The position numbers were made by a program, and so were the translations under genes. A stretch of 64,000 bases of DNA from Trypanosoma brucei gambiense DAL972 (taxonomy: Eukaryota > Euglenozoa > Kinetoplastea > Trypanosomatida > Trypanosomatidae): positions 2,542,001 through 2,606,000 of the forward strand of contig NC_026744.1 of the NCBI RefSeq assembly GCF_000210295.1, written 5' to 3'. Numbering within the stretch: the first letter of the stretch is position 1; every line of letters starts with the position of its first letter. The notes below the pieces were generated by a model, which worked only from the letters and a program-made list of their open reading frames with translations, did no database searches and was not told the DNA's origin. This document shows, one piece after another, positions 50,217-60,718 of the stretch.

Positions 50217-51104
50217 CTATATGTAATGCGCCTCCAACCACTCCTCCGGAGGGGTGGCTAGCGCCTCTTTTTCTTCGGAGGTGAGGAAATCATCTTCTGG
50301 CCCACGCTCATCAACAGGTATAAGCTCCTGCAGCACACCTAACGTCCACCGCACGTACGACACATGCTCCAAGTAGTGCACCCACTCCGCTACCCACCGT
50401 ACCCAATCCAGCGTAACGCCGTGGTCCTGCATCACATCATACAATTCGTTCAGCATGTCCAACTCGAGGTGCCAGAGACAAGGGCCGTCATAGTAGAGAT
50501 TGTGACGTACCCATGCTGCGTCGTCGGTAGTTGACATCAGTCTTTCACATTCAGAGTCCCTGTTCGGCAAATCTTGCTTCTCAGGATCATTAGGCGATAG
50601 TTCGTCCTGAGCCTTGTATACTCTCACGTTTCGCATATGCATGCCACCCTCGGTGGAAGCAATCGAAAAGTGGACAATAACACCGTTCCGCTCCATCAGT
50701 ACATTTATTGGATACCAGTCCATGAAATACAGCAGGGGATTCAGTGATTCGGGGTTTTCCACTGTAATTGGGCTGTACGCCACAACCCGTGCGGTGCGCG
50801 ACCTTGAGTCCCCTTTGTGGGAGAAAATCGCAAGGTTTACGGCTTCATCGTGATGAACCGACCAGCCCTGCATCGGTGCTGGTGGCTTTGTATAAGCTTC
50901 AAGGCGCATTTCGTCCGAAAGGTCTTTGTACAAAGGTCGGAATAGTTTGTACGTGCCTGTGCCGTACTTCGCTTCCATCGCATGGCTCCATGCGGTCGCT
51001 TCGTCCCCCGTAGTATCTGTAGACAGCGCTCGGTGATGCACTAGTTGCAGCAGCTTTCCCTGCCACAGAGGCAACGGGACAGCAGCAACTCCACGCCGCC
51101 ACAT
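50217..51104 (-). CDS. Mitochondrial MAM33/p32-family protein
   Basis: 295 residues. The N-terminus MWRRGVAAVPLPLWQGKLLQ is basic and amphipathic, a likely mitochondrial presequence. The C-terminal half has the family pattern: IVHFSIASTEGGMHMRNVRVY, then YYDGPCLWHLELDMLNELYDVM and ERGI-like QDHGVTLDWVRWVAEWVHYLEH. MAM33/p32 proteins form acidic ring trimers in the mitochondrial matrix and assist translation, ribosome assembly or RNA processing. The tail is acidic (DERGPEDDFLTSEEKEALAT). The frame opens at TTG 51122; ATG 51104 is used. It is longer than the p22 family member I recall in T. brucei, so probably a paralogue. Confidence 0.82.
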   Translation of the reverse strand: MWRRGVAAVPLPLWQGKLLQLVHHRALSTDTTGDEATAWSHAMEAKYGTGTYKLFRPLYKDLSDEMRLEAYTKPPAPMQGWSVHHDEAVNLAIFSHKGDSRSRTARVVAYSPITVENPESLNPLLYFMDWYPINVLMERNGVIVHFSIASTEGGMHMRNVRVYKAQDELSPNDPEKQDLPNRDSECERLMSTTDDAAWVRHNLYYDGPCLWHLELDMLNELYDVMQDHGVTLDWVRWVAEWVHYLEHVSYVRWTLGVLQELIPVDERGPEDDFLTSEEKEALATPPEEWLEAHYI

Positions 51105-51396
51105 TCTGCAACACTGCAGCAACTACAAAACAGTTCACCAGGCAACACGAAGAACAGAAAAAAGGAGGTAGGGAACGCATGGTGTAGCACAGGTGCCAAC
51201 AGTACTGAATGCACAGCAGGTTAACCTCAAAAAAATATAACTCACAAAACATGCACACGGACCGCCACGGATGGTTAAACTGGTCTTAGTCATTTTGTTT
51301 TTCATTCATTTATTTCTTTTTTTTTTTTGAGTCTCGGCTCTTTTCTCTTTTATCGGATCCGTTGGTGGCTATGCAACTTAACCGCTCTCTCTTCAT

Positions 51397-52425
51397 TTAT
51401 ATGCCTTCGGGTGTCCAGAGGGGAATTGCACCGGGTGTTGAGCTGTACTTGTCGTCAAAGCGGTGCAGTTTCACAAGGCCATCAAACGCTCCGCTAGCGA
51501 ACCCACGACCGTCGGGGAAAAAACAGACGGAGTTGATCGTACCGAAGTGGCACCGCACCTGTCCAAGTTGCTTCTCATGCACCTTATGGTAAAACTTCAC
51601 CTCGAATGTTGTCTGCCCACCCTGTGTTGTCACGTCCTGCGCATCCATGCCACCACCTATGATAACATGATCGCCGCGTGGCGAAATTGAAGCATCGTTC
51701 ACCGGTACATCACTGGTATAGGTCTGGACAACGGACAGATCACGTGAATCTAGCAGGCGAGCCGTCTTGTCCTTCGAAGCGGTGATGAGAGTGTAATAGT
51801 TAGAATCGAAGGATATGCGGTTGATCGTCTCCTCATGTGGTTTGTGTGTGCAAACAGTGCTCATTGTCTCCACGTCCAGGATGGCAACTGAGCCGTCGCT
51901 CGTCGAGTAATAAATCGTGTCATTTGTGGGACCCCAGATGGCAAAAGTAACGTCATCGTTTTCAGACACAAACTCTGTGCACGGATTAAACACCGTGTTC
52001 ACCGGGTGTATACTGTAGCCATCCTTGGGAGGTAAGAAAGGCAAATTATACAACTGCACTGCGGACTTCTGGCCCATTTTCCGCGAAGTGCTCACCATCA
52101 ACAGATTGTCGTCGTGGGAAAAACCAACCGCACGGGCTGGAGTCCGAAGCATAATGTTTGCGAGTTCCTCACCGGTTTCAACGCACCACAACTTTGCCTT
52201 GAAGTCCATTCCACCAGTTACAAGGAGGGTAGAATAGTTGTTCACATCGCATGCCGAGATAGCGCTGTGTCCATCGTATGTGCCTAATCGCTCCCCAGTC
52301 TTTGTATACCAAACACTCACATTTGGCTCTTTTGCCGTTGAAAACAGCAGATCCCCCTCTCGGTTGAATTTAATCATTGTTACGGGCTTCATGTGCCCGT
52401 GCAGAGCCATGCCTTGAATGTTCAT
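51397..52425 (-). CDS. EIF3I: Translation initiation factor eIF3 subunit i
   Basis: 342-residue WD40 protein forming a single seven-bladed propeller. The order of features follows eIF3i: MNIQGMALHGHMKPVTMIKF, then NREGDLLFSTAKEPNVSVWY, then GERLGTYDGHSAISACDV, and a last blade HFGTINSVCFFPDGRGFASG before a short tail. eIF3i sits on the eIF3 periphery with eIF3b and eIF3g and takes part in 43S scanning. Length is near the usual 325-345. The ATG is first in frame. Confidence 0.93.
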   Translation of the reverse strand: MNIQGMALHGHMKPVTMIKFNREGDLLFSTAKEPNVSVWYTKTGERLGTYDGHSAISACDVNNYSTLLVTGGMDFKAKLWCVETGEELANIMLRTPARAVGFSHDDNLLMVSTSRKMGQKSAVQLYNLPFLPPKDGYSIHPVNTVFNPCTEFVSENDDVTFAIWGPTNDTIYYSTSDGSVAILDVETMSTVCTHKPHEETINRISFDSNYYTLITASKDKTARLLDSRDLSVVQTYTSDVPVNDASISPRGDHVIIGGGMDAQDVTTQGGQTTFEVKFYHKVHEKQLGQVRCHFGTINSVCFFPDGRGFASGAFDGLVKLHRFDDKYSSTPGAIPLWTPEGI

Positions 52426-52907
52426 GGCCCCTGCGTTACGTTTAATATCGGATTTAACACCTTCTCAACAGATAATGGGCACTAGCGTATATGAGAAGTT
52501 GCAGCCTCCCACACGCACTAAATTTTTTTGCTACCGTCAGTTCAGACCTTTTTCCTTCCCGCTTACAAGTTGTAACACCACACCTACACCTTCTCTTACA
52601 CTCCCACTCGTATCACTGTGCTGAAAAAAAAAAAAAGAAGAGTGCGGATGGTGGCTTTCCCCACATGAGAGCATCCCATAGGTACTGTTAAACAGCCAAA
52701 GAATTGTGGCAAACAAGCACAATTTGGCTCGCGATTTTTTTTTCTCATTTTCTTCAAATGATATCACCTACACAGATAAAATTTTACAGGAATTCCAACC
52801 CCCACCAAATAAAATAGCTCAACAGCAACACCCCCACAAACAGGTAAATATATATACATATGTGTGCACACACACACACATATATATACGGAGAAAAGGG
52901 CACCGCC
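52426..52907 (-). other. Intergenic region, 482 bp
   Basis: eIF3i 5' UTR with A13 near 52624, T10 near 52735, and (AT)/(CA) repeats at about 52845-52890, then CEP78-like 3' UTR. No gene. Confidence 0.55.
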
Positions 52908-55160
52908 TCACCAACCCAAACCCTTAAGAAATCCCTTTACCTCACGTAGATAGTCCTGTGTAGTTTGGCATGACGCTTTGCCGGAAGCTCCCATTCCAAT
53001 ATCGCTTTTGGCAGCCGATGTCCCCACCGGTTTCGCCATTTGGTCATGAATGCTTTTCATACCGGTGTGAATTAGCTGCACTAACTGGTTCGTAAGGGTT
53101 TCTTCGGGATCTTGAAGCTCTCGTTCAGCAGCCAACCGCATGTCAAGCCGCCTTTGTTCGCTTCGCTGTTCCTCTAGTACCTCACGTATGCGCTGTGACA
53201 ACTCCTCCTTAAGACCTTTAAGGCTCTCACGCGTCAATTGATGGTTACGTTCCACCAACTCTGCCGTGGAAGTTTCGTGATTCTCCAGTCGCACTACAAG
53301 AGCTTCAAGGAACCGCTGTTCCTTTGCCTTCCACTCCCCCATTTCCCATCTGTCGCTGTTTAACGGCTCCACCATCTTTTCCTCAAAGACATCCCCGACG
53401 CCACTCTCGCTGCCTCCATTACTCGTATGCGGTCCCGACTCGAGTTCATCGGCGTCGTCACGCTGAGGCGACGATTGCAGCGACGCCGTGCCAACCGCAA
53501 CATCATGTTTCACAGGCGCTAGCGGGGCTGTCTGAAGGCCACCTAATGGGTTAAACGGGAGTGTAATGTACAAGGGCACCCCGTACCACTGCTGCTCTTG
53601 GCCACCTGGGGACGAAAATAACAGGGGTTGAAAACGAGGAGCTGGGCCCTGTGGAATCAAATCAGGTATCACTTGATTTTGCGTTTTCTCGCTTGCTGGA
53701 GGATGGACGGTGGACGGTGTGCCGCCGGGACAATGCTTGCAACTGCTGGGTTTCGTTGACATCGCTGCTGAAACATGAGCGGTTGAACTACGCGTGTAGA
53801 CATTGTGCACCGCAAGAGATCGCTCCTTGTCCGGCAGTATAGAAGAAAGGGAGCTGCGCCCCGTTTCAGGGGCGCTTCCCTCAATTACTACAGCGGAACT
53901 TATTGACATTTGTCTTGTAGTTCTCGACAGGGGAGCCGCTGCAGCTATCTGCTCTGCTCCCGTCACCACCGTACCAGCCGACAAACTCTGGCCTCGGGAC
54001 GATGCTTGCGACTTCGGTATTGGTGAAGTAGAAATGGTGGGTCGATCAAACGCCGGTGAAGGTGGTCCTTTAGGAACGAGGCGCGTACCACCGTGGGAAG
54101 CAGGACTACCAGTTCTACACTGCCGAATGCCAGTTATACGTGTGAGAAGCAGCTGCTCTGGACAGCTGCAAAGGCAAGCGAAGCCTTCCTCAGCTCCATA
54201 AGAGGTATTGGACGTTATTAGATTCTTGGAAAGATCCAACGACTCGATACCACTTCCCCCAAGAGTCCCCTGTTGCAGGAACTCCACTAACCCCGCCGTT
54301 GTTACAGCATTCCGGCTCATATCAACCACACGTAGTGAAATATCATGTGTTATGGCGATGGCAAGTCGCTTCAAGGTTGGGTCCCCCAAACGATTACCTG
54401 ACAGGTCAAGCGCCTCAAGAGCCCTCGGAACAGGAGCGTTTACAGTGCGGGAACCACTATTACCGTTGCGAAATGAAGATAACCACATTGCTTGCTGCTC
54501 CCTACTGCGATTCAGGGTTATCAGCGAGTGCAAACCGCGCGCACTTTCATCTGTAAGACCACATTCGGAAAAATATGCCTCCTTCAAAGCGGGAAACGCG
54601 GAAGCCATCGCCGCAGTTGTCAACTGAAGAAAAAGTCTGTCCGTTAAGGTGGAATGACTTAGCTTAAGGACGCGGAGAGAGCAGCAATGAGGAAGAAGAT
54701 CGAATAATCGGCTCGTCACTTCCACAATCGCACTGCCGCCACTGAGCGGTAGACCGCACAACTCAAGACGCGTAAGGTGCCGAATTGCAGCAATACAGGC
54801 CATGCGTACACCATCTAACAGACCCCGCAGCAGATGACGATTTACCGGAGACATTATATCGTCCTCAGTACGCCGCCGGGCGGCGAGTGTCTCGTACGGC
54901 AGTAGCCTTTTTGACTGCTGAGGTGGATGGTGTTCTCCCTTATTTACACCGTATCGCAACACCAACGCGTGAAGCCGCAATCCCCCTTTCCGGGGGCGGC
55001 TGCGCAACAACGTTACAGCAAGGAGACGAATGGCCATAACTGGGGCAAAGTCGATATCAGCAACAATTTCACTATTTCCCGCATGCTCAATAAAGGCATA
55101 GTACGGTTCCACGCGACGCTGAGAGCACTGCTCCAGGTATTCGCGCACAACAGACAGCAT
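52908..55160 (-). CDS. CEP78-like leucine-rich-repeat and coiled-coil protein
   Basis: 750 residues. Residues about 1-60 resemble the N-terminal cap of centrosomal protein CEP78 (YLEQCSQRRVEPYYAFIEH, then DIDFAPVMAIRLLAVTLLRS). LRRs follow (HLTRLELCGLPLSGG, LRVLKLSHSTLTDRL, LEALDLSGNRLGDPTLKRLA, LRVVDMSRNAVTTAGL, IESLDLSKNLITSN) to about 320. A Ser/Pro-rich disordered section and then a coiled coil at about 620-710 come before the end. CEP78 acts at centrioles in ciliogenesis, so a basal body role is plausible. ATG 55160 is chosen because the first AG after the upstream T-rich tract lies between it and an earlier in-frame ATG at 55202. Another LRR/coiled-coil family is the alternative. Confidence 0.65.
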   Translation of the reverse strand: MLSVVREYLEQCSQRRVEPYYAFIEHAGNSEIVADIDFAPVMAIRLLAVTLLRSRPRKGGLRLHALVLRYGVNKGEHHPPQQSKRLLPYETLAARRRTEDDIMSPVNRHLLRGLLDGVRMACIAAIRHLTRLELCGLPLSGGSAIVEVTSRLFDLLPHCCSLRVLKLSHSTLTDRLFLQLTTAAMASAFPALKEAYFSECGLTDESARGLHSLITLNRSREQQAMWLSSFRNGNSGSRTVNAPVPRALEALDLSGNRLGDPTLKRLAIAITHDISLRVVDMSRNAVTTAGLVEFLQQGTLGGSGIESLDLSKNLITSNTSYGAEEGFACLCSCPEQLLLTRITGIRQCRTGSPASHGGTRLVPKGPPSPAFDRPTISTSPIPKSQASSRGQSLSAGTVVTGAEQIAAAAPLSRTTRQMSISSAVVIEGSAPETGRSSLSSILPDKERSLAVHNVYTRSSTAHVSAAMSTKPSSCKHCPGGTPSTVHPPASEKTQNQVIPDLIPQGPAPRFQPLLFSSPGGQEQQWYGVPLYITLPFNPLGGLQTAPLAPVKHDVAVGTASLQSSPQRDDADELESGPHTSNGGSESGVGDVFEEKMVEPLNSDRWEMGEWKAKEQRFLEALVVRLENHETSTAELVERNHQLTRESLKGLKEELSQRIREVLEEQRSEQRRLDMRLAAERELQDPEETLTNQLVQLIHTGMKSIHDQMAKPVGTSAAKSDIGMGASGKASCQTTQDYLREVKGFLKGLGW

Positions 55161-56632
55161 TACCTTGCAATGCCCTAAGTAAACAAAGGATGCAAACGAC
55201 ATTGAAATATTTAAAGAAAAACAGGTGAAAAGCCAGCCATCGGGGAGGTACACTATTTCCCGTATCAGTGAATGAGGTGTGAAACGAACGATAAAAGAGT
55301 GCGACAGACAGAAAACGATAGTGGAATAGCACTACTAATAACAGCGGGAAGTGGGAACGGGAATACGGCAACCAAACACCTTTAACGCAATGATGCCAGG
55401 GCATAACACACACATGGAGACACGCACCAACACAGCCGTGAGTATTTTCTGCATGGCACAGAGCGGATGCAACGGTGGTAAGCACTAAATAAAAAAATTA
55501 CGAATTCTCGTGGCCTTTCCATCATGAAAGGAGAGAGCAGAACCCCAGTCATGTTCCTTTTTTTAACCACTCAAACAAAGGTAAAAGATAAAGAAAAAAG
55601 AGGAACGAATGGAGAAAAAAAAATGGAACCCCGTCACAAGCACCACCAGACAACCCAAATCTTGCGAATTCTTACATCACGACAAACGATAAATATTCAT
55701 AATTGCCGTGTCTGATAGAGCCGCTACCAACAGCACCGGTACCTTTGTGTTGCGGCCAATTGCTACTGTGACTTTCCTAGTACTTGATTGGAGATACGCC
55801 ACTCCTTTGGCAAGAAACAAAAGAAGAAAAGTGTCCCGATATCCGACGCAGGCGAAACAAAAGAAAACAGTGTAGGCACACATGTGCTTACGCACGGAAA
55901 GGAGGTGGAGAGTTGACGAAATTTTAAAAAAAACTGAATGATGCGATCACTTGAAGGAAGATGGTACGCTCTTCCCTCACGTTGTCACCGTAGAGAGTAG
56001 GAAAAAGGTAAGTGAACAGGCCTACAGGTTGGGTTTGAAATGGCTTCATGAGAGACCCACATTTCGGCCGTTTCAAAGTTAATCAAACATAGAAGTGAAT
56101 ACTTATACAAGAATAAGCGTGCAACTAGTGGGGGGCAAAAGGAGAGAATGAAGACGTGTCACGCACTATTGCAAGATAGCAATCCTCACCCTTTCCCCTC
56201 CGGTACGGAAGTCCACAGGTGTCAAGGTCGCCTTAACACCTCTGCCCCCTAACATTTCATTGCACAAGTGAAATGGCGAGTGTACATTATTGTTTCCCTC
56301 CTCCATCACATTGCTGTCACCGCGCCCACATTTCTCTTTAGCCTCCAGAGTTTATTTGAAACTTCCACCACCACCACTCAATTATTCCCATCCCCAGCCT
56401 CCACATCTTTCACTCACGTTGCTCTGGTGGCCACTCCTCCCCGCTTATTCTCCATCTGCCATCGGCCCCCTACAACGTGCTCTCATACGTAAGAAACACT
56501 TGCAAATGACGCATATGGTCCCCTCCGCATACGAGAACCGAAACTAACGCACACATATACACGCAACTAATTACATGCGGAAGAAGCAAATGTTTGTGGT
56601 TGGTCTGCAGGATATCAGTGCTTATACCACTG
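55161..56632 (-). other. Intergenic region, 1472 bp
   Basis: The longest spacer of the minus array: CEP78-like 5' UTR and an apparently long CHMP4-like 3' UTR. The plus strand is pyrimidine-rich from 56280 to 56470. Short frames here lack ATG starts or coding character. No RNA gene seen. Confidence 0.5.
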
Positions 56633-57319
56633 TCACGACAGTAGTTCCCTCTCTAGTGCTCGTAGTGCCTCCTCCTCTTCGTCCACAGCTTTGTTTGGAT
56701 GCTGCGGAAGGTCATTTTGGGGGACACCTGGCATGCTCGGCAACAATGCCGCGGGCGCCATTGTCGCTGTCGTGGTTTGCGATATCCCAACCTCATTCAT
56801 CTCTTCCGTCAGCTCAGCCAACAATTCGTCTTCATCCACTACTTGAGCGTCCAAGGGCTGACGGAGAGCTTCCGATACCGCGTTGACTTTATCCATCTCC
56901 TCCAACAGTTCGTCCATAGTATTGTCCACACCATCAGCATCCATCTTCTTGTTAACCAACTTCAGTTCGTCCTTCGCCCGTTTCTGCGCAGCCAACACCT
57001 CCATGTTCATGGTCTGGTTCTGTAACGTGAATATGAGCGTGTCAAGATTTTGCTTTTGACAAGCGATTTTTGTGAGTTCATCCTCAGCCATTTTTTTGCG
57101 TTTCATACACTGCAGAGCCATGGATTTGTTTTTCTTTGAGTAAAACTCTCTTGCCTTTGCAAGCTCATCCTCCACCTTCTTCGTCAAGACGCCCTCACGC
57201 TTTTCCAGCAGCTCAAGCTTCGACTGCAACTCCTCCAAACTAGAATTTGGCCTCCCCGGGGACACCCCAGGGCGTGGGGCCTCTTGACTTGACTTAAAAC
57301 CAAATAACCGGCCAAACAT
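56633..57319 (-). CDS. ESCRT-III subunit CHMP4/Snf7 (VPS32)
   Basis: 228 residues of the Snf7 family. MFGRLFGFKSSQ is the membrane-inserting start typical of Snf7. The basic helical core follows (LEKREGVLTKKVEDELAKAR, FYSKKNKSMALQCMKRKKMAEDEL). Acidic helices (MDELLEEMDKVNAV, DELLAELTEEMNEVG) then lead to the C-terminal MIM-type helix (DEEEEALRALERELLS) that binds Vps4. It polymerises on membranes to cut buds and seal gaps in multivesicular-body formation and cytokinesis. The frame opens at TTG 57352; ATG 57319 fits the family start. Confidence 0.92.
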   Translation of the reverse strand: MFGRLFGFKSSQEAPRPGVSPGRPNSSLEELQSKLELLEKREGVLTKKVEDELAKAREFYSKKNKSMALQCMKRKKMAEDELTKIACQKQNLDTLIFTLQNQTMNMEVLAAQKRAKDELKLVNKKMDADGVDNTMDELLEEMDKVNAVSEALRQPLDAQVVDEDELLAELTEEMNEVGISQTTTATMAPAALLPSMPGVPQNDLPQHPNKAVDEEEEALRALERELLS

Positions 57320-57790
57320 CGGCAAGTTATCACTCACCCGATTGGCAAACAAGAGCGCACACTAAGCTGTTATCAACTCCACCGAGTTACCGTGTGCGGG
57401 TTCAATTGGGATAGAACAGACAAGTAAAGTCATTTGTAAAAGAGAGAAGGGGAAAACAAGGGTATACGGTGAAACAGTACATGGTGGCGTAGCAGCAGAG
57501 TGCTCACGCGCACAATACAAAGTTTTTAAAACGAAAACCAAAACTCATCTGGCAAAATCGGTGCGAAGGGTGTAAGTGTGGCCCATTCATGTCTTTGTTA
57601 ATATTGTGTGACTTCCTACTTTGGAGCAAAGACATTACCTTCTTCAAGCTGTTGGCGGGGTGTCATTAGGAATAACGTTAACCTTAAAAGTGACAAGTCA
57701 CTCGCACCAATAATTCTTAAACAACATATTATAAGAAATACACCCGATTATCAAACCTCAGCAAGTGACACAACTCTCCACACACACACG
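57320..57790 (-). other. Intergenic region, 471 bp
   Basis: CHMP4-like 5' UTR and the GlyRS 3' UTR. No gene or strong repeat. Confidence 0.55.
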
Positions 57791-59665
57791 TCACGTTGCG
57801 GCTGCCTGCGCGGGAAACTCTGCCAAAACACTGGCCCATTCACGCGGACGCAGCGGCCGGCACATCTCCGCGACAATGTCAGCAACTTTTTCCTTTGGGA
57901 TGCGTACCTGTTGGGCTGAGTCGCGCTCCCGCAGGGTAACACAACCGTCATTCTCCATGTCACATGTCACACAGAATGGCACACCGAGCTCATCAACACG
58001 CGCGTACTTCTTCCCTATTGAGGCACCACTATCATCCGTGCGCGTGGAGATGCCGTGCAGCAACATACGCTCCTTGATTTCTTCCACAGTTCGTATCAAC
58101 TCCGGCTTCATAAGCAGTGGAAATACAGCCACCTTCTGAGGGGCGATAAGGGGCCGCAGGCCGAACACGGCACGCTTTTCGTTCTTAGCGCTTTCATCTC
58201 TACGCACCCAGTAGCTTTGCTCTAACAACGCGTACAGAATGCGTCCCACACCAAACGATGGCTCAATGACACTGGGGATAAAGCTCCGCCCAGTTACCTT
58301 AACGTCCTTGTACTCAAACTGCACCATATTTGAAGTAATGGAGGCCGTAAAGCCACGGTCCGTCGTAATATCCACACTCCCTCCGCCACTGAGCTTCTTG
58401 CTAAGCTCCACGCACACGTCGTCCGGGGCAGTGTTCAGGTATTCCATCACATCTCCGGCATTCCTCCCAAAAGCTTTGCCAATGGCACCTTTCTGAAGCT
58501 TGCGCTGCAGCTGCCGTTCGGTACGGGGTTCGGCAAATTCCTCTCTTGCACATAAATCTTTCTTTGTGGCACCACTGTGCTGAGTGAGATCGTAGGCCGA
58601 ACGGTCCGCAACGCCAACACACTCTACCCAACCGTACGATGTTAACAACTCCGCATCCCAGCAGTCCTGGGCGTAGTGTGCCATCTCATTGCGAAGGTGT
58701 TGTCTGAAACGTACGTATCGCGCGCCCACTGCCTCCAAAAACTGAGCAGTCCGCGCAATGAAGTACGCCAATGTTTCGTTATCGATGATTTTCTGTGCAA
58801 CAGCATCACCCACGGTTGTTAGTACCGGTTCTTGGTTTAGCTCTTGCTGTTTACGTGCCCACATCCAAATCTCAACATCTTTTACCAAGGCAAACTTCTC
58901 ATGAGTTTTGTCGTTGGGGTTCACAAAGTGTTCAATCTCCGCCAGTGTAAACTCGCGCACACGGATGAGATTTGCGCGCGGTGCTATTTCGTTTCGGAAC
59001 GCTGTACCTATGCTGGCGCAAGCGAATGGCATTCTCTGCGCATTTCCGGTGTCAAGGAGTCGTTTAAAGTTAAGGATTATTCCTTGTGCGAGCTCCGGGC
59101 GCATGTACCCGACGCGGTCACCTTCAGGGCCAATGCTCGTGGAGAACATCAGATTGAACGGAAAGGGATCACTCAGGGCGTTGCCTTTTGGTGATTTGAG
59201 TTGTAGTTCCTTAATTGAAGCACGTATTTCCTCAGTTGACATGGCCCCTGCACCAATGCGCAGTCTCTCCAGTTGATCCCGCTGCTCCGATGACAGCTGG
59301 GAATCACGCAGCTGTGTCTCACAGTATTCCTCGAGGAATTTGTCCGCGCGGATGCACTCCCCCGTCACCGTGTCACGCACCATCACGTCATTGAAGCGAG
59401 TCACATGACCTGAAGTCACAAAAACCTCTTGCGGTGTCAGGCAGGTGGTATCCACTTCACACATGCTCTCCGCCAGTACAAAATGCTGGCGCCAGTGGGC
59501 AAGCAAATTCGCCTTCATGGCACACAGCGGTGGTCCCATGTCGTATAGCCCTGCGGATCCGCCATATGGGTCAAAAGCCAAACCAAAGAAGAAACGACGA
59601 CGGCATGTGTCCTCAAACTCCGAACGCACTAGACTCTCAAGCTTGGAGGGCAGCCCGGTGCTCAT
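57791..59665 (-). CDS. Glycyl-tRNA synthetase (eukaryotic homodimer type)
   Basis: 624-residue class II synthetase that charges tRNA-Gly. Visible: the N-terminal core FFFGLAFDPYGGSAGLYDMGP, motif 2 region (ACASIGTAFRNEIAPR followed by LIRVREFTLAEIEHF), and motif 3 ARG-type IEPSFGVGRILYALLEQSYW. The anticodon-binding domain (IAPQKVAVFPLLMKPELIRT) ends near FCVTCDMENDGCVTLRERDS and ARIPKE-like QVRIPKEKVADIV. It lacks the N-terminal WHEP domain of animals. No clear presequence; if it is the only GlyRS, it must serve both compartments (inference). ATG 59665 is used; the frame opens at TTG 59680. Confidence 0.95.
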   Translation of the reverse strand: MSTGLPSKLESLVRSEFEDTCRRRFFFGLAFDPYGGSAGLYDMGPPLCAMKANLLAHWRQHFVLAESMCEVDTTCLTPQEVFVTSGHVTRFNDVMVRDTVTGECIRADKFLEEYCETQLRDSQLSSEQRDQLERLRIGAGAMSTEEIRASIKELQLKSPKGNALSDPFPFNLMFSTSIGPEGDRVGYMRPELAQGIILNFKRLLDTGNAQRMPFACASIGTAFRNEIAPRANLIRVREFTLAEIEHFVNPNDKTHEKFALVKDVEIWMWARKQQELNQEPVLTTVGDAVAQKIIDNETLAYFIARTAQFLEAVGARYVRFRQHLRNEMAHYAQDCWDAELLTSYGWVECVGVADRSAYDLTQHSGATKKDLCAREEFAEPRTERQLQRKLQKGAIGKAFGRNAGDVMEYLNTAPDDVCVELSKKLSGGGSVDITTDRGFTASITSNMVQFEYKDVKVTGRSFIPSVIEPSFGVGRILYALLEQSYWVRRDESAKNEKRAVFGLRPLIAPQKVAVFPLLMKPELIRTVEEIKERMLLHGISTRTDDSGASIGKKYARVDELGVPFCVTCDMENDGCVTLRERDSAQQVRIPKEKVADIVAEMCRPLRPREWASVLAEFPAQAAAT

Positions 59666-60718
59666 GAGGTAATTGCGCAAGCACTTCGACGTTGCAGATA
59701 GTGTTTTCCCTATTATTCACTTACTTGATGTGAAACAGAGCACCTTATGCAGCTCTTATAGAATTTAAAAAACTTTTACGCGTGACTGCAGGAGTAGAAG
59801 TTCAATTGGGGGAAAAGATTAAAGTGCACGTGGCAAACAAAGTGAAGAACGAAAAACCGGAGAGTGGGACACCGGGCGCAAAAGTGCAATCAAGCAAATG
59901 GGAAATGTGAATTGAGCCTTGCACCTCGCAAGACGCTTACTTATATGCACCCATCAACAAACATATAGTTTGAAACTACACCGGCAACCTCCACTTCACC
60001 CTATAAACTTCCGTTTCCACAATCATTTCTTTTTTTTTTCGACTTATCTACAAACGCCCTATGGATACGAACCACACGACACTCACCGATGCCTTTTTGT
60101 GAGTTTGCTGGAACTCTCACAAACCTCAATTACCGTGATGTTTCACCGTTTTCGAAAAATTGGTTAAACTCACCGTCGCGACCTTTTGAAAACAAATTTA
60201 AAAAAAAAAGTCAAATCGGAGATGATAACAAATGCAACGCCACCGCAATCAGCGGTCTGCCCGTACCCCTCAAGACGGCGTTGCAATTCCACCGTGTTGT
60301 GACGCCAGGACATAACCAACAAGCCGTTGCATGAGAAAGGGAATGAGCCAAACAAGCAGCATTCACATTGCCGTCTTGTTCACATCATCATCACCGCAAT
60401 CCCCCTCCCTATTCTTTTCCTCATCGCGCAGGGAAATGTAACATAACGTGTACATTCAAAAAAAAAAAAACGTCACAAAAACAACCCGCATGGGAGGTAA
60501 ATCGAGATAACCCCAACAGGATTCACATTTAAGAATCTCACATGCGGCATATAAGCTGCATGACAAGTGATACTTTTCACAAAAGGGTGAAATTGGAAAG
60601 CAAACAGTTAGCGTGCACCGCCGGCACCGAACGTGTACTGGGGCTGCTGAGCCACAAAAAAAAATGAAAATAGAGTTGGCACACGTAGATGGATATAATG
60701 CAAATGAAGGAATCCAAA
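59666..60718 (-). other. Intergenic region, 1053 bp
   Basis: GlyRS 5' UTR (A10-rich, T10 at about 60030) and 3' UTR of the next coiled-coil gene. Several A-runs (60196-60207, 60457-60469). No gene supported. Confidence 0.5.

Noticed and set aside
55677..55895. Short minus-strand frame with hydrophobic translation in the longest spacer
   Set aside because: GTG start, no family resemblance, and no clear splice site.
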